Below are positions 10,433-21,001 of a stretch of DNA of 64,000 bases, piece after piece. The notes below the pieces were generated by a model, which worked only from the letters and a program-made list of their open reading frames with translations, was not told the DNA's origin and did not search any database. How positions within the stretch are numbered: the stretch's first letter is position 1; each line of letters begins with the position of its first letter. The translations under genes were made by a program, and so were the position numbers. Source of the DNA: Pseudonocardiales bacterium (GTDB lineage: Bacteria > Actinomycetota > Actinomycetes > Mycobacteriales > Pseudonocardiaceae); assembly GCA_019244165.1 (NCBI GenBank), contig JAFATA010000042.1, forward strand, positions 1-64,000. Direction: 5' to 3'.

Positions 10433-10702
10433 TCAGCGACGCAGGCCGAGGCGCTCGATCAGGGATCGGTAGCGCGCGATGTCAACCTTGGCGAGGTAGT
10501 TCAGCAGGTTGCGGCGGCGGCCGACCATGAGAAGCAGACCGCGCCGGGAGTGATGGTCGTGCTTGTGTTGTTTGAGGTGCTCGGTAAGGCCCACGATCCG
10601 CTTGGTCAGCAAGGCCACTTGCGCCTCAGGGGATCCAGTGTCCCCCTCACGCAGCCCATAGGTGGCCAGAATCTCACTTTTCTGAGCGGTGGACAGCGCC
10701 AC
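10433..10702 (-). CDS. rpsO: Ribosomal protein S15
   Basis: An 89-residue protein of standard length that binds 16S rRNA helices 20-22 in the 30S platform. The signature [16 protein letters not shown] and the rRNA-binding [19 protein letters not shown] are complete. GTG 10702 gives the usual N-terminus ([11 protein letters not shown]) and has GGAGAA upstream. A longer in-frame extension to 10780 is not protein-like. The gene is immediately upstream of pnp, as in most bacteria. Confidence 0.96.
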   Translation of the reverse strand: MALSTAQKSEILATYGLREGDTGSPEAQVALLTKRIVGLTEHLKQHKHDHHSRRGLLLMVGRRRNLLNYLAKVDIARYRSLIERLGLRR

Positions 10703-10814
10703 GGGTCGATCTTCTCCTGTCATCTCGTGCGGTGCGGACCGCGGAATCACGCGGCAGCCGTGGACGGAGCCGCCCGCCATAGACCGCAGCGGAAACCGTA
10801 GCGAGCCTACCAGC

Positions 10815-11366
10815 TCACTCGGTGCCCTCCGGTATCACCCCGGAGCGATCTTCAGGCCCGGTCTCCTGGTCGCAACCAGCGGCACGCCGAAGCAATTCCG
10901 CGAGCAACGGGAATCCCTCTCCCAGCAGGTGGGCCGCGGCGGCCAGCTCGTGCGGGGGGGCCAACGCACGCAACGCCGGGACGAGCACCTCATCACGGTG
11001 CTCCTCGACCGGCAGTGTCTCCCGAGTCTCCCCACTATCGAGGGGCCGGCTGACGGTGGGTCGGGAGTCGCGGACCTGCTCCAACGCGGCGCGAATCGCG
11101 GCAGGGTCACCAGAGGCGACCTCAGGAGTGAGCACCCGGCGCTCCAGCATCACCATGCGCGCCAGCACCGCGGGATTGCCGATCTTCGCTCGGCGCCCGC
11201 TCATCAGCTGGCTGAGCATCGGCGCGCTCAACCCCAGGACCTCGGCCAACTGTGCCTGAGAGACATCAAAGGCGACCACAAGCCGCCGCACCCGATCGCC
11301 GAGCGGTTCCCCGTACCATTCCCGCTGCAGGGCGACGTTGCGCGCGACGGCGAGTTGCTCGTCCAT
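10815..11366 (-). CDS. Helix-turn-helix DNA-binding protein between ribF and rpsO
   Basis: A 183-residue protein with an HTH at about residues 20-65: [20 protein letters not shown] then [19 protein letters not shown], where [11 protein letters not shown] is the recognition helix. The remainder is Ala/Leu-rich helix. I recall such a protein in this position in several actinomycete genomes, but its target is unknown. ATG 11366 was chosen over the longer frame because homology-like sequence begins at [13 protein letters not shown] and GGGATAGTCC lies just upstream. It follows ribF after 111 bp. Confidence 0.8.
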   Translation of the reverse strand: MDEQLAVARNVALQREWYGEPLGDRVRRLVVAFDVSQAQLAEVLGLSAPMLSQLMSGRRAKIGNPAVLARMVMLERRVLTPEVASGDPAAIRAALEQVRDSRPTVSRPLDSGETRETLPVEEHRDEVLVPALRALAPPHELAAAAHLLGEGFPLLAELLRRAAGCDQETGPEDRSGVIPEGTE

Positions 11367-11477
11367 CGGACTATCCCTTCCGTGCCCTGTACTGGCATCC
11401 TGCCAGGACCCCGGACCCGACCCCAGCGACCACCGACGCCGGGAGGGCAGCCGCGACTGCTCACCGTGCTCGATCAC

Positions 11478-12407
11478 CTAGGGCTGGTCGAACAGCGTGC
11501 GGGTGCGCGCCACGTCCTCATCGATCTGAGCCACCAGTTGCTCGGGGGTGTCAAAGCGGCACATGCCGCGCAGTCGCTCGACGAAGTCCAGCGCGACTCG
11601 CTCGCCGTAGAAGTCCTCGTCCAGATCCAGCACGAACGCCTCCACCCGGCGTTCGGATCCGGAAAATGTCGGGTTGGTGCCGATCGAGACCGCCGCCACC
11701 AGTTCCCGGCAGCGGTGCAGGAAGCGGCACGCGTAGACACCGTCGGCGGGGATCGCGGCGTACCGCGGCGTCAACAGGTTCGCCGTCGGGTACCCCAAAC
11801 TGCGGCCACGCTGATCACCGCGGACCACGATCCCTTCCACCCGGTGGGCCCGACCCAACGCGGCGGCCGCCGCTGCCACGTCACCGGCGTCGATGCAGGA
11901 CCGGATGTAGGTGGAGGAGAACGTCAGCTCACCGTGGGAAAGCAGCCCCATGCCCTCGACGGTGAAACCAAACCGCCGGCCCAAGATCCGCAGCAGCTCG
12001 GTGTTTCCCGCCGCTTTGTGCCCGAAGGTGAAGTTCTCCCCCACCACCACCACCGCCACGTGCAGGCGCTCGACGAGCACCTCGTGGACGAACTCGTCGG
12101 CGGGCATCCGGGACAGCTCGACAGTGAAGGGCAGCACCAGAAACACCTCCATTCCCAGCGCTTCGACCAGCTCAGCGCGGCGACGAAGGGTCGTGAGCTG
12201 CGCCGGACGGCTGCCGGGACGGACCACCTCCGAAGGGTGCGGGTCAAAGGTCATCAGCACCCCCGGGAGGCCCATCTCCCGGGCCCGCCGCACGGCCTGG
12301 CCCACCAGCTGGACGTGACCGCGGTGCATCCCGTCGAACACACCGATGGTGACCACGCTGCGGCCCCATCCGTTTGGGATGGCCGCGATCCCACGCCAGC
12401 GCTTCAC
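11478..12407 (-). CDS. ribF: Bifunctional riboflavin kinase / FMN adenylyltransferase
   Basis: A 309-residue enzyme that makes FMN and then FAD. The N-terminal nucleotidylyltransferase has GVFDGMHRGHVQLVGQA (HxGH type) and the FSSTYIRSCI motif near residue 165. The C-terminal flavokinase has RGRSLGYPTANL and RRVEAFVLDLDEDFYGERV. It lies 17 bp after truB in the same operon, the usual arrangement. Confidence 0.95.
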   Translation of the reverse strand: MKRWRGIAAIPNGWGRSVVTIGVFDGMHRGHVQLVGQAVRRAREMGLPGVLMTFDPHPSEVVRPGSRPAQLTTLRRRAELVEALGMEVFLVLPFTVELSRMPADEFVHEVLVERLHVAVVVVGENFTFGHKAAGNTELLRILGRRFGFTVEGMGLLSHGELTFSSTYIRSCIDAGDVAAAAAALGRAHRVEGIVVRGDQRGRSLGYPTANLLTPRYAAIPADGVYACRFLHRCRELVAAVSIGTNPTFSGSERRVEAFVLDLDEDFYGERVALDFVERLRGMCRFDTPEQLVAQIDEDVARTRTLFDQP

Positions 12408-12424
12408 CAGGTGAGGCTAGCTGG

Positions 12425-13306
12425 TCACCTGCCGGCGGGGCGCAGGACCAGGACCGGACAAGCCTGCCCACCGCGCTCAGTGAGCAGTGCGATGGCGTGC
12501 CCCTGCGAGTCGATCGCGGCGTGTGTTCCGACCAGCCCGAGGGCCGGCAACGACCCACCATGCGCCAGGATCCGGACCTGCTGGGGGTCCACGGCGCGGT
12601 GGCGGAACGCGGTAGCCACCACCTCGTCCAGCTCAGCGCACAGCCCGGGGTCACCCGCCAGCTCATCGAGGGTGCGGGCGAGATCCAGGGTGAAGGTGCC
12701 CACCCGGGTGCGGCGGAGCGCGGTGAGGTGCCCCCCGACCCCAAGTACCGCGCCGAGGTCTCTGGCCAGCGCTCGGACGTAGGTGCCGCCGCTACACTCC
12801 ACCTGCACGTCCAGGTCGGTCACGGCGTCGTGGCGACGCAGCGCGAGGAGCTCAAACCGGGACACGATCACCGGGCGGGCGCTCAACAGCACCTGCTCAC
12901 CAGCCCGAGCCAGCGCGTAGGCTCGCCGCCCGGCGACCTTGACCGCGCTCACCGTGCTGGGCACCTGCTCGATGGCGCCGCGCAGGCCCGCGATGGCCGC
13001 GAGGATCTCCTGCTCGTCCAGACCAGACGCGTCGGCGCCGCCGGTAGGCTCACCCCCCGCATCATCGGTGCTGGTAGACACCCCGAGCCGCGCGATGCCC
13101 CGGTAGACTTTGGGCTCCAACGGGAGATATCCGAGCAGCTTGGTGGCGCGTTGCACGCCGCAGACGAGCACGCCGGTAGCCATCGGATCCAAGGTGCCGG
13201 CGTGCCCGACCCGGCGGGCGTGCAGCAGCCGGCGCAGCCGGTCAACCACGTCGTGAGAGGTCATCCCGGCGGGTTTATCCACCACCACCAGACCGCCGGG
13301 CACCAT
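12425..13306 (-). CDS. truB: tRNA pseudouridine(55) synthase
   Basis: About 293 residues. It isomerises U55 in the T-loop of tRNAs. LVVVDKPAGMTSHDVVDRLR and the catalytic-Asp motif VGHAGTLDPMATGVL (Asp at residue 40) are complete. KVYRGIARLGVSTSTDDAGG and the C-terminal PUA-like region follow. ATG 13306 and an adjacent GTG 13309 are both possible starts. It is between nrnA and ribF on one strand. Confidence 0.95.
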   Translation of the reverse strand: MVPGGLVVVDKPAGMTSHDVVDRLRRLLHARRVGHAGTLDPMATGVLVCGVQRATKLLGYLPLEPKVYRGIARLGVSTSTDDAGGEPTGGADASGLDEQEILAAIAGLRGAIEQVPSTVSAVKVAGRRAYALARAGEQVLLSARPVIVSRFELLALRRHDAVTDLDVQVECSGGTYVRALARDLGAVLGVGGHLTALRRTRVGTFTLDLARTLDELAGDPGLCAELDEVVATAFRHRAVDPQQVRILAHGGSLPALGLVGTHAAIDSQGHAIALLTERGGQACPVLVLRPAGR

Positions 13307-13356
13307 CACGGAAGCTGACCTTACCGAACTCCCGCGAGGTGACCTCGCGGGTGCGG

Positions 13357-14343
13357 TCAGATCATGGGTGCCCGGTGCAGGGCGGTGCGCAGGGCGTCCA
13401 GGACGTCATCGGCGCTGCCGTGGGCGGAGAAACCGGCGGCAAGGCGATGGCCGCCACCGCCGAGCTCGGCCGCGGCGGCGGAGACGTCGAGGCGCCGTTT
13501 GGCGCGAAGCGACACCGACCACTGCTGCGGGCCGGTCTCCTTGAGCACTGCAGCGACCTCGGCCTCGGAGGTGGTCCGCACCAGGTCAACCACGCTCTCC
13601 GCCTCCTCGCCGCGCAGGCCCGCCAGATCGGCCAACCACACCGTGGTGTGCACCAGTCCCAGGCCCCGCGCCGACGCTGGCTCCAGTTGCGCGCGAGAAA
13701 GCACCGCCGCCACCATGGCCAACCACCCGAAGGGGTGGGTGTCCAGCAGCTGCCGGGCGGTGGCGTCCGGATCGACTCCTGCGGCCAGCAGCCGCAGAGC
13801 AAGGGCGTGGGTACCCGGGTCGGCCCGGCGAAAGCAGCTGGTATCGGTGAGCAGGCCGGCGTACAGGCAGCGCGCCGTCGGTTCGTCCAGCGGTACCTTC
13901 AGCGCGTCCAGCAGTTCCAGCACGAGCACCGCGGTGGCCTCCGCGCCAGGGTCCACCAGATGGTGAGTGCCGAACCGGTCGTTGGTGATGTGGTGGTCGA
14001 TCACGAGCACGGCACGGGCGGTATCGACCCGGTCGGACAGGCAGCCCAGCCGATCTCGGCTCGCCGTGTCCAGGGCGACGAGCAGCTCCGGCTGGGCAGG
14101 TACCTGATCAGGCGACACGATGAGATCGGCGACATCGAGCCCGCGCAACGATTCCGGAGTCTGGGCCGGCTCGCCGAAGCTCACCCGCACCGTAGCGCCA
14201 CGCCGACGCAGTGCCAGGCCAAGAGCCAGCGCGCTGCCCAGCGCATCGGCATCGGGGTACACGTGGGCAACCAGGGTGACGTCCCCAGCACTGCCGACGA
14301 GCGTCGCGGCGGCCGCCAGGTCCCGGGCGCGGTCAGTCATCAT
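13357..14343 (-). CDS. nrnA: DHH/DHHA1 phosphoesterase (NrnA-like oligoribonuclease / pAp phosphatase)
   Basis: About 328 residues. The DHH domain has [20 protein letters not shown] and the name-giving [12 protein letters not shown]. The DHHA1 domain ends with [12 protein letters not shown]. Relatives hydrolyse nanoRNA, pAp or cyclic dinucleotide products. The first motif is HVYPDAD rather than the common HVNPDGD, which keeps the metal-binding Asp. The start (ATGATG at 14340-14343) overlaps the end of rbfA by about 11 bp, so translation is likely coupled. Confidence 0.88.
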   Translation of the reverse strand: MMTDRARDLAAAATLVGSAGDVTLVAHVYPDADALGSALALGLALRRRGATVRVSFGEPAQTPESLRGLDVADLIVSPDQVPAQPELLVALDTASRDRLGCLSDRVDTARAVLVIDHHITNDRFGTHHLVDPGAEATAVLVLELLDALKVPLDEPTARCLYAGLLTDTSCFRRADPGTHALALRLLAAGVDPDATARQLLDTHPFGWLAMVAAVLSRAQLEPASARGLGLVHTTVWLADLAGLRGEEAESVVDLVRTTSEAEVAAVLKETGPQQWSVSLRAKRRLDVSAAAAELGGGGHRLAAGFSAHGSADDVLDALRTALHRAPMI

Positions 14344-14785
14344 CCGCGGTGATGCCGCGGGGTGGACGGTAGGGGTCGGGCTCACCGGCGGGCGACGCTC
14401 CCGCCGCGATGCGGGCGAGGGCGGCATCGGCGTCGTGCACCCGGGCCAACAACTCCTCGATCCGGCGCGCCCCGTCCGGCAGGTCATCGCACTGGAAGGT
14501 CAGAGTGGGGGTGAACCGGACGCCTGTTCCCCGCCCCACGAGGGAACGTAACACGCCGGTCGCACTGGCCAACGCCGCCGCCGCGGCGGCGGTGTCCGGC
14601 GGGGTGTCGACGGTCTCACCCAGCACCGTGTAGTAGACCGTCGCGTCCCGGAGGTCACCGGTGACCCTCGCGTCGGTGATCGTCACCATCGTCAGTCGGG
14701 GATCTTTGACCTCGTGCTCCAGTCCCGACGCGACGATCTGGGCGATCCGTTTGGCGAGCCGGCGGGCCCGTGGGGGGTCGGCCAT
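14333..14785 (-). CDS. rbfA: Ribosome-binding factor A
   Basis: A 150-residue KH-type factor for 16S rRNA maturation and 30S assembly. [20 protein letters not shown] begins the domain, [20 protein letters not shown] gives the central strands, and [20 protein letters not shown] the last ones. ATG 14785 is preferred because GGAGGAG lies about 11 bp upstream; the frame extends 8 codons further. Neighbours (DUF503, nrnA, infB) are those expected. Confidence 0.93.
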   Translation of the reverse strand: MADPPRARRLAKRIAQIVASGLEHEVKDPRLTMVTITDARVTGDLRDATVYYTVLGETVDTPPDTAAAAAALASATGVLRSLVGRGTGVRFTPTLTFQCDDLPDGARRIEELLARVHDADAALARIAAGASPAGEPDPYRPPRGITADDD

Positions 14786-14801
14786 GGCAGGGTTCTCCTC
14801 C

Positions 14802-15098
14802 CTAGTCATCCTCCGGACCCAGCAACCGGTGCCGGGCAGCTAACAGCTCCACCTCGGGTCGTCCGGCCACCAGCCGCTCACACGCTTGCAGCACGTCGCG
14901 CACGTGGCAAGCGTCAGCGGCCACGGCGGCCACTCCGATCAGCGACCGGCGGTGCAGCTCCGTGTGCCCGGCCTCGGCCACCGCGACCTCGAAACGCCGC
15001 CGAAGCTCCGCGATCACCGGCCGAACCAGCGAGCGCTTCTGCTTCAGGGAGTGGACCTCGCCGAACAGTACATCCAGTTCCACAGCGCCGACGTACAC
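14802..15098 (-). CDS. DUF503 (YlxP-like) protein
   Basis: A 98-residue protein. [20 protein letters not shown] and the following [20 protein letters not shown] are the DUF503 signature. The family is found between infB and rbfA in Gram-positives and is thought to assist ribosome maturation, though its exact role is not settled. The start is GTG 15098, 36 bp after the infB stop. Confidence 0.88.
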   Translation of the reverse strand: MYVGAVELDVLFGEVHSLKQKRSLVRPVIAELRRRFEVAVAEAGHTELHRRSLIGVAAVAADACHVRDVLQACERLVAGRPEVELLAARHRLLGPEDD

Positions 15099-15134
15099 CG
15101 CTCACCACCGGAGGTTGGAGCTTCGTGAAGAGCA

Positions 15135-18100
15135 TCAGGTGCGGGGCTTTTCACGCAGCTCATATGTCTCGATCTCGTCGCCGACCCGGATGTCCTGGTA
15201 GGACGAGAGGGTGAGGCCGCACTCGAAGCCCTCGCGGACCGACGATGCGTCATCCTTGAACCGGCGCAGTGAGGAGACCGTGAAGTCGGCGCGGACCACC
15301 ACGTTGTCTCGAAGCAGCCGGGCCTTGGCGTTGCGCCGGATCTCCCCCGAGGTGACCATGCAGCCGGCGATGGTGCCCACCTTGGAGGATCGGAACACCT
15401 CGCGGACCTCGGCACGGCCGAGCGTCACCTCTTCGTACTCCGGCTTGAGCATGCCCTTGAGGGCCTGCTCGATGTCATCGATCGCCTGGTAGATCACCGA
15501 GTAATAGCGGATCTCCACACCTTCGCGGTGGGCCAGCGCGGCGGCCTTGCCGTCGGCCCGAACGTTGAACCCGAGCACGATGGTGTTGTCCGCGATGGCC
15601 AGGTTGATATCGCTCTCGGTGATGCCACCGACGCCGCGGGAGATCACCCGCAGCTGCACCTCGTCCCCGACGTCGATCTTCAGCAGGGCGTCCTCCAGCG
15701 CCTCCACGGTGCCGGAGTTGTCGCCCTTGAGGATCAGGTTGAGCTCACTGGTCTCCTTGAGCGCCTGGTCAAGATCCTCCAGGCTGACCCGGCGACGGCG
15801 GGAAGCAAGATCGGCATTACGCTCCCGGGTGCGCCGGCGATCGGCGATCTGACGGGCGATGCGGTCCTCGTCGACGACAAGGAAGTTGTCACCGGCGCCG
15901 GGTACCGACGTGAACCCGATGACCTGCACCGGGCGCGAGGGCAGTGCCTCGACGAGGTCATCGCCGTACTCATCGACCATCCTGCGGACCCGACCGTAGG
16001 CGTCCCCGGCGACCACGGAGTCGCCAATCCGGAGCGTGCCCCGCTGCACCAGCACGGTGGCCACCGGCCCGCGACCGCGATCCAGATGCGCCTCAATCGC
16101 CACCCCCTGGGCGTCCATCTCCGGGTTGGCCCGCAGGTCCAGTGAGGCATCGGCGGTGAGCAGGATCGCCTCCAGCAGCGAGTCGATGTTGGTGCCCTCC
16201 TTGGCGGAGATGTCGACAAACATGGTGTCGCCGCCGTACTCCTCAGCCACCAGCCCGTACTCGGTGAGTTGGGCGCGGATCCGGGTCGGGTCCGCGTTCT
16301 CTTTATCGATCTTGTTCACCGCGACCACGATCGGCACGCCAGCCGCCTTCGCGTGGTTGATCGCCTCCACCGTCTGCGGCATGACGCCGTCATCGGCGGC
16401 CACCACCAGCACCGCGATGTCGGTCGAGCGCGCCCCGCGGGCCCGCATGGCGGTGAACGCCTCGTGACCCGGGGTGTCGATGAAGGTGATCAGCCGCGGC
16501 ACCCCCTCCAGCTCGGTGCTGACCTGGTAAGCGCCGATGTGCTGGGTGATCCCACCGGCCTCACCGCCCATCACGTTGGCTTGGCGGATGGTGTCCAGCA
16601 AGCGGGTCTTGCCGTGGTCGACGTGGCCCATGATGGTGACCACCGGCGGCCGGGACTCCAAGTCCTCCTCGCCACCGGAATCCTCGCCATAGGACAGGTC
16701 GAAGGACTCCAGCAGCTCGCGGTCCTCGTCCTCGGGACTGACAACCTGGATCTTGTAGTTCATCTCCTGACCGAGCAGCTCCAGCACGTCGTCAGAGACG
16801 GACTGGGTTGCCGTCACCATCTCACCCAGCTGGAACAACGCCTGCACCAGCGCCGCCGGATTTGCGTCGATCTTCTCGGCGAAGTCGGTGAGCGAGGAGC
16901 CGCGACGCAACCGGACTGTCTCGCCGGTGCCGCGGGGCAGCCGGATACCGCCGACCGACGGCGCCTGCATGTTGTCGAACTCCTGCCGCTTCTGCCGCTT
17001 GGATTTACGGCCCTTGCGCGCGGGACCACCAGGCCGGCCGAAGGCTCCAGCCGCACTCCCGCCACGGCCACGGCCACCGCTGCCGGGACGCGGCGATCCA
17101 CTTCGGAAGCCACCAGCGCCAGCTGGAGCACCAGCACCGCTTGGAGCACCGGGAGCCGCGCCACCACCACGGAAACCGCCCCCGCGGCTCGCGGTTCCAC
17201 CGCGAGGAGCGCCGGGACCTGTGGGTCCACCGCGACCACCATCACCGGCGCCGGGCCGCCCCGGACGGCTCGGCCCGGTCCCCGGGCTGGGCGGCCGCGG
17301 CGGCATCATGCCAGGATTCGGCCGCGTTCCACCGCTGCTGGACGGGCCGGTACGGCCCGGACTCGGGCGGTTACCCCCGCTCGGCCGGGGTGGCGTGTTA
17401 CTCGGCCCGGCTGGACTCGCGGCCGGGCCAGGCCGCTGCCCCGACGAACGCGGCGGCGCGGAGCCGCCGACGCCGAAGGGGTTGTTGCCGACCCGGGCAG
17501 AGCGCGGACCCGGCTTCGGTGCCCGGGGGGTGGGGTGTCCGGGAGCACCTCCGAGGGCATCGGGAAGGGCAGGAGCCGCACCGCCGTCAGGCCGCCGTCC
17601 CGTGCCCCGCTCGGCTGGCGAAGGGCGGGGAGGTTGGGGAGTCGCCCCGCGCTCCACTGCGGGTGGCTGGGGTACCACCGGGCTCGCGCTCGCGGCTGGG
17701 CGCTCACCGGCGGAGGGGGGCTCCCCCACGGGATGACGAGCCGCCGCCGGCCGGCCCTGCGCTGGTGCTGGACGAGGCGAAAGCGCTGCTGGAGAGGCTC
17801 CCGGAGAGGGGCCACCGGGGGCGGATTCCGCTCGAGGAGGGGGCGAAGGCACCGGGCCGGGCTTGACAGTGGCGCCACCGGGGGCGGGGCGGATCCCGCT
17901 GGAGCCAGCACCGCTCCCGCGGCCGCTGGCCAACGCCCCGTTGGCGGGGGACGGCTTGCCCGCATCGGAGGGCTTACCTATATCGGCGGGAAAGGAGTCA
18001 CGAAGCTTGCGGGCGACCGGTGCCTCCACCGTTGAGGAGGCGGACTTCACATACTCACCGAGATCAGCGAGTTTCTTGAGGACGTCTTTACTGGTGACAC

Positions 18101-18143
18101 CGAGCTCTTTCGCGAGCTCGTGCACGCGGGCCTTGCCTGCCAC
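15135..18143 (-). CDS. infB: Translation initiation factor IF-2
   Basis: About 1002 residues. This GTPase brings initiator tRNA to the 30S subunit. Residues 1-55 are an IF2N domain ([20 protein letters not shown]). About residues 60-390 are very low complexity (Pro, Gly, Ser, Ala, Arg), longer than in many bacteria but normal for actinomycetes. A second IF2N precedes the G domain, which has [22 protein letters not shown] and NKID. The C-terminal domains are complete ([20 protein letters not shown]). GTG 18143 is preferred since GAGGAG lies just before it. Confidence 0.96.
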   Translation of the reverse strand: MAGKARVHELAKELGVTSKDVLKKLADLGEYVKSASSTVEAPVARKLRDSFPADIGKPSDAGKPSPANGALASGRGSGAGSSGIRPAPGGATVKPGPVPSPPPRAESAPGGPSPGASPAALSPRPAPAQGRPAAARHPVGEPPSAGERPAASASPVVPQPPAVERGATPQPPRPSPAERGTGRRPDGGAAPALPDALGGAPGHPTPRAPKPGPRSARVGNNPFGVGGSAPPRSSGQRPGPAASPAGPSNTPPRPSGGNRPSPGRTGPSSSGGTRPNPGMMPPRPPSPGTGPSRPGRPGAGDGGRGGPTGPGAPRGGTASRGGGFRGGGAAPGAPSGAGAPAGAGGFRSGSPRPGSGGRGRGGSAAGAFGRPGGPARKGRKSKRQKRQEFDNMQAPSVGGIRLPRGTGETVRLRRGSSLTDFAEKIDANPAALVQALFQLGEMVTATQSVSDDVLELLGQEMNYKIQVVSPEDEDRELLESFDLSYGEDSGGEEDLESRPPVVTIMGHVDHGKTRLLDTIRQANVMGGEAGGITQHIGAYQVSTELEGVPRLITFIDTPGHEAFTAMRARGARSTDIAVLVVAADDGVMPQTVEAINHAKAAGVPIVVAVNKIDKENADPTRIRAQLTEYGLVAEEYGGDTMFVDISAKEGTNIDSLLEAILLTADASLDLRANPEMDAQGVAIEAHLDRGRGPVATVLVQRGTLRIGDSVVAGDAYGRVRRMVDEYGDDLVEALPSRPVQVIGFTSVPGAGDNFLVVDEDRIARQIADRRRTRERNADLASRRRRVSLEDLDQALKETSELNLILKGDNSGTVEALEDALLKIDVGDEVQLRVISRGVGGITESDINLAIADNTIVLGFNVRADGKAAALAHREGVEIRYYSVIYQAIDDIEQALKGMLKPEYEEVTLGRAEVREVFRSSKVGTIAGCMVTSGEIRRNAKARLLRDNVVVRADFTVSSLRRFKDDASSVREGFECGLTLSSYQDIRVGDEIETYELREKPRT

Positions 18144-18319
18144 TGCTCTCCTCACTGGTGGAGCCGGCGGCAGTCCCGCTCGACCCCGTTACTAGTGCAT
18201 GTCCATCGCGCTCAGAGCTTCACGACTGCGGGTACATTTCGGAATCGACCTGCTCTCTGCGTTGACCGCGCGTCGGGGCGGTCCCGGGCGTCGGGTGCGT
18301 CCCCGGCGGACCGGGAACC

Positions 18320-18652
18320 TCAAACGTCTCCGGAGAACTCCGCGAGAAAGGCGTGCACCGCAGCGGTGTCGAGCGCACCCGCGCAGCGCAGCGCCCGCGG
18401 GAAGGCCCGGCGCCGCTCGGCCAAACGCAGACATCCGACATCGGGGTGCACCCACGCACCCCGACCGGGATACCGACGCCGCGGGTCCGGGATCACAACC
18501 CCGTCCGCCGCCACCACACGCAGCAATCCGGAAGCCGCCGCCCGGGTCCGGCAACCCACGCAGGTCCGCACTGGCTCGGCGGGCCGCTCGCGGCAGCAGC
18601 GCCGAGCTTCGTTCGGGCAGGCGTAGACCGTCCCCCGACGGTAGGCCTCCAT
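18320..18652 (-). CDS. rnpM: YlxR / RnpM (DUF448) RNA-binding protein
   Basis: About 110 residues. The conserved core RTCVGCRTRAAASGLLRVVA and RRYPGRGAWVHPDVGCL is complete. The family sits between nusA and infB; in Bacillus it modulates RNase P. ATG 18652 starts 4 bp after nusA. A downstream GTG at 18571 (VRTCVGC) is an alternative start that would drop a Cys/Arg-rich N-terminal 27 residues. The 176-bp spacer to infB shows no gene. Confidence 0.85.
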   Translation of the reverse strand: MEAYRRGTVYACPNEARRCCRERPAEPVRTCVGCRTRAAASGLLRVVAADGVVIPDPRRRYPGRGAWVHPDVGCLRLAERRRAFPRALRCAGALDTAAVHAFLAEFSGDV

Positions 18653-18656
18653 AATT

Positions 18657-19772
18657 CTAGCGCGTCGGCGCAGCGGGCGGAGTACCGGCATTGGTCACCG
18701 GTACCCCGGTGCGGGCAGCGCGGGCGGAGGGGGGAGATGGCGCAGAGGGGGGAGATGGCGCAGAGGGGGGAGATGGCGCAGAGGGGGGAGACGACAACGG
18801 GTCGGCGTCGCTTCGAATGTCGATCTTCCATCCGGTCAGCCGGGCGGCGAGCCTGGCGTTTTGCCCCTCCTTGCCGATCGCCAGCGACAGCTGGAAGTCC
18901 GGGACGACGACCCGGGCTGTCTTGGCCCGGGCATCGATCACCTGCACCGAGACGACCTTCGCCGGGGACAGCGCGTTGCCCACGAACGTCGCAGGGTCCT
19001 CGGCGTAGTCGATGATGTCGATCTTCTCGCCACCCAGCTCACTCATCACGTTGCGAACCCGCTGACCCATCGGCCCAATGCAGGCGCCCTTGGCGTTGAC
19101 TCCCGCGAACGTCGACCGGACGGCGATCTTCGAGCGGTGCCCCGCCTCCCGGGCCACCGCGGGGATCTCCACGGTCCCATCGGCAATCTCGGGAACCTCC
19201 AAGGCGAACAGCCGGCGGACCAGGTTGGGGTGCGTGCGGGACAGGGTGATCTGCGGTCCGCGCAGTCCCCGGGCCACTCCCACGACGTAACACTTGATCC
19301 GCTCGCCGTGCCGGTAGGTCTCCCTGGGCACCTGCTCTACCGGCGGGATCACGCCCTCGGTCTCGCCGATCTGCACCACCACCACCCCACGGGCGTTGGC
19401 CCTGGCGTCGCGTTGCACGACCCCGGCGACGATCTCGCCCTCCTTGGCCGAGAACTCACCAAAGGTGCGCTCGTGCTCGGCGTCGCGCAGCCGTTGCAGG
19501 ATGACCTGGCGGGCCGTGGTGGCCGCGATCCGACCGAACCCCTCGGGGGTGTCGTCCCACTCCTGACGGACATTGCCGTCCTCGTCGAGTTCCTGCGCCA
19601 GCACCCGGACCAGACCGGTCTTGCGGTCAACGTCGATACGCACGTTCGATTGATGGCCGTCGGTGTGCTTGTACGCGGTGAGCAGCGCCGTCTCAATGGC
19701 CTCGAGAACCGTCTCGAAGGAGATGTCCTTGTCCCGTTCGATGGCGCGTAGCGCGGCAATATCGACGTTCAC
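18657..19772 (-). CDS. nusA: Transcription termination/antitermination factor NusA
   Basis: A 371-residue RNA-polymerase-binding factor. The N-terminal domain ([20 protein letters not shown]), S1 domain ([20 protein letters not shown]) and KH domains ([20 protein letters not shown], and [20 protein letters not shown]) are all present. It lacks the acidic C-terminal repeats of the E. coli protein, as is usual in actinobacteria. Instead it ends with a Ser-Ala-Pro-Ser-Pro-Pro repeat coded by tandem DNA repeats. It overlaps rimP by 4 bp. Confidence 0.95.
   Translation of the reverse strand: MNVDIAALRAIERDKDISFETVLEAIETALLTAYKHTDGHQSNVRIDVDRKTGLVRVLAQELDEDGNVRQEWDDTPEGFGRIAATTARQVILQRLRDAEHERTFGEFSAKEGEIVAGVVQRDARANARGVVVVQIGETEGVIPPVEQVPRETYRHGERIKCYVVGVARGLRGPQITLSRTHPNLVRRLFALEVPEIADGTVEIPAVAREAGHRSKIAVRSTFAGVNAKGACIGPMGQRVRNVMSELGGEKIDIIDYAEDPATFVGNALSPAKVVSVQVIDARAKTARVVVPDFQLSLAIGKEGQNARLAARLTGWKIDIRSDADPLSSPPSAPSPPSAPSPPSAPSPPSARAARTGVPVTNAGTPPAAPTR
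18729..18790. repeat. 18-bp tandem repeat in the nusA 3' end
   Basis: The unit GGGGGGAGATGGCGCAGA is repeated about three and a half times without interruption. On the minus strand it encodes repeated SAPSPP in the NusA tail. Copies are identical, so it is probably slippage-prone and variable in copy number between strains. It is 18 bp long, so copy-number change keeps the reading frame. Confidence 0.9.
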
Positions 19773-20293
19773 CGTTCCTCCAAATCCTGCCGTCTCGCGC
19801 CGTCGAGCGCAGCGAGCTCAGAGGCAGGCGGCGGGCGAAACTCCACTTCCACCACCGCCCGGCGCAGCTCCGCGTAGCGCAGGCGGCACAGGGCTCCCGA
19901 CGCCAGCAGCGTGACACCCTCGTCATCGCAGTCGCCGATCCGGCCGACCAGCTCCCCTCCGGATACCAGGGCGGCCCGGACCAGCCGCAGCCGGTTGCGC
20001 CGCCAGTGCCGTGGCTGAGTCAGCGGCCGGTCCACTCCGGGCGAAGTCACCTCCAGGGTGTAGGGGCCAGCAACCAGCTCATCGCGCTGGTCCAGGGCCA
20101 GCGACACCGCGCGGCTCACCGTGGCGATGTCGTCCAGCCCGACGCCAGCGTCCGAATCGATGATCACTCGGATCAGCCAACGCTGGCCTACGCGCACCTG
20201 TTCCAGGCTCTCGAAATCGAACCCGGTGCCGGCCACCGCGTCGCGCACCACCGACTCGGTTGCTGAGCCGGGAAGTGCGGGACGGGCACTCAC
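19769..20293 (-). CDS. rimP: Ribosome maturation factor RimP
   Basis: A 174-residue protein needed for 30S maturation. The core [40 protein letters not shown] and [18 protein letters not shown] are signature RimP sequence. It is the first gene of the nusA operon. The start codon overlaps no other gene; GTG 20293 is used, with AGGAGG a few bases upstream. Divergent to it is the lipoprotein gene at 20504. Confidence 0.93.
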   Translation of the reverse strand: MSARPALPGSATESVVRDAVAGTGFDFESLEQVRVGQRWLIRVIIDSDAGVGLDDIATVSRAVSLALDQRDELVAGPYTLEVTSPGVDRPLTQPRHWRRNRLRLVRAALVSGGELVGRIGDCDDEGVTLLASGALCRLRYAELRRAVVEVEFRPPPASELAALDGARRQDLEER

Positions 20294-20321
20294 CGTGGCC
20301 TCCTGACGAGAAGCGACTGTA

Positions 20322-20353
20322 CTGTCTCTAGCTGTGGCTGTCTCTAGCTGTGG
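20322..20353. repeat. 16-bp tandem duplication in the rimP upstream region
   Basis: CTGTCTCTAGCTGTGG occurs at 20322-20337 and 20338-20353, followed by a degraded third unit (CTGTCTATGCTGTG). It lies in the divergent promoter region between rimP and the lipoprotein gene, so it may alter promoter spacing. Confidence 0.85.
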
Positions 20354-20503
20354 CTGTCTATGCTGTGCCTCCGCGGGCGCCGACCCCGCGCGGCGTGCCC
20401 CCGTCGGGATTACCTAGGGTATCGCGTCGCAGGATCACCCCGCGCCGAGTGGATCACGGTGCTAATCCCCCGACAAACCCCGATCCTGGCAAGATGGCCA
20501 ACC

Positions 20504-21001
20504 GTGTCAGAAGCCGGCCCCACCCGTCGCCGTGTGCTGGCCGCCGCAGCCACGCTGTCGGTGGCCGGGCCGGCGGCGCTGACCGGGTGCACCCTACCGG
20601 TACGCATACCCGAGGTGCCCGATCCGCTGGAGTCACCAGCCCGACGCGCCGAGGCTGACGCGACCCAGGCGAGCACGGTGGCGCAGCTAGCGGCCGGCGC
20701 CGACCCCGCGTTGGCGGCAGCGGCCAGGGCGCTGGCCACGGACCGCAGGACGCATGCGGCGACGCTGCGCGCCGAACTGCGTCGGGTCCGGCCCAGGCCA
20801 GCTCCTCACAGCGCCTCCCCGCCGGCTGCGCCCCAGCCAGCCACTCCCGAGCTGACTAGCGCCCGAGGGGTCCTCGCTCAGGCGGTGCGCGCGGCACACG
20901 ACGAGGCCGCCGGACTGGTCATGACCCTGCCGGGGTACCGCGCGGCGCTGCTGGCGTCGGTAGCTGCCTGCTGCGCGACCCACGCGGCGCTGCTGTCATG
21001 A
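20504..21001 (+). CDS. Predicted Tat-type lipoprotein, helical
   Basis: A 165-residue protein. The N-terminus TRRRVLAAAATLSVAGPAAL then TGC has a twin-Arg-like stretch, a hydrophobic core and a lipobox ending at Cys 27, so it should be exported and lipid-anchored. The mature part is Ala-rich helix with a Pro-rich linker. Its stop overlaps the start of the DUF4439 gene (ATGA), which suggests one functional unit. GTG 20504 was chosen because it places the signal peptide at the start. The function is unknown. Confidence 0.7.
   Translation: MSEAGPTRRRVLAAAATLSVAGPAALTGCTLPVRIPEVPDPLESPARRAEADATQASTVAQLAAGADPALAAAARALATDRRTHAATLRAELRRVRPRPAPHSASPPAAPQPATPELTSARGVLAQAVRAAHDEAAGLVMTLPGYRAALLASVAACCATHAALLS

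Noticed and set aside
10689-12782. 697-codon plus-strand frame opposite ribF, the HTH gene and truB
   Set aside because: It crosses several clear minus-strand genes and their spacers, so it cannot be a real gene.
16269-18035. 588-codon plus-strand frame opposite infB
   Set aside because: It covers the GTPase and low-complexity parts of IF-2 in reverse and is biased Arg/Thr/Gly without domain content.
18729-18790. Repeat cluster as a CRISPR-like array
   Set aside because: Units are contiguous without spacers and encode a protein repeat in nusA.
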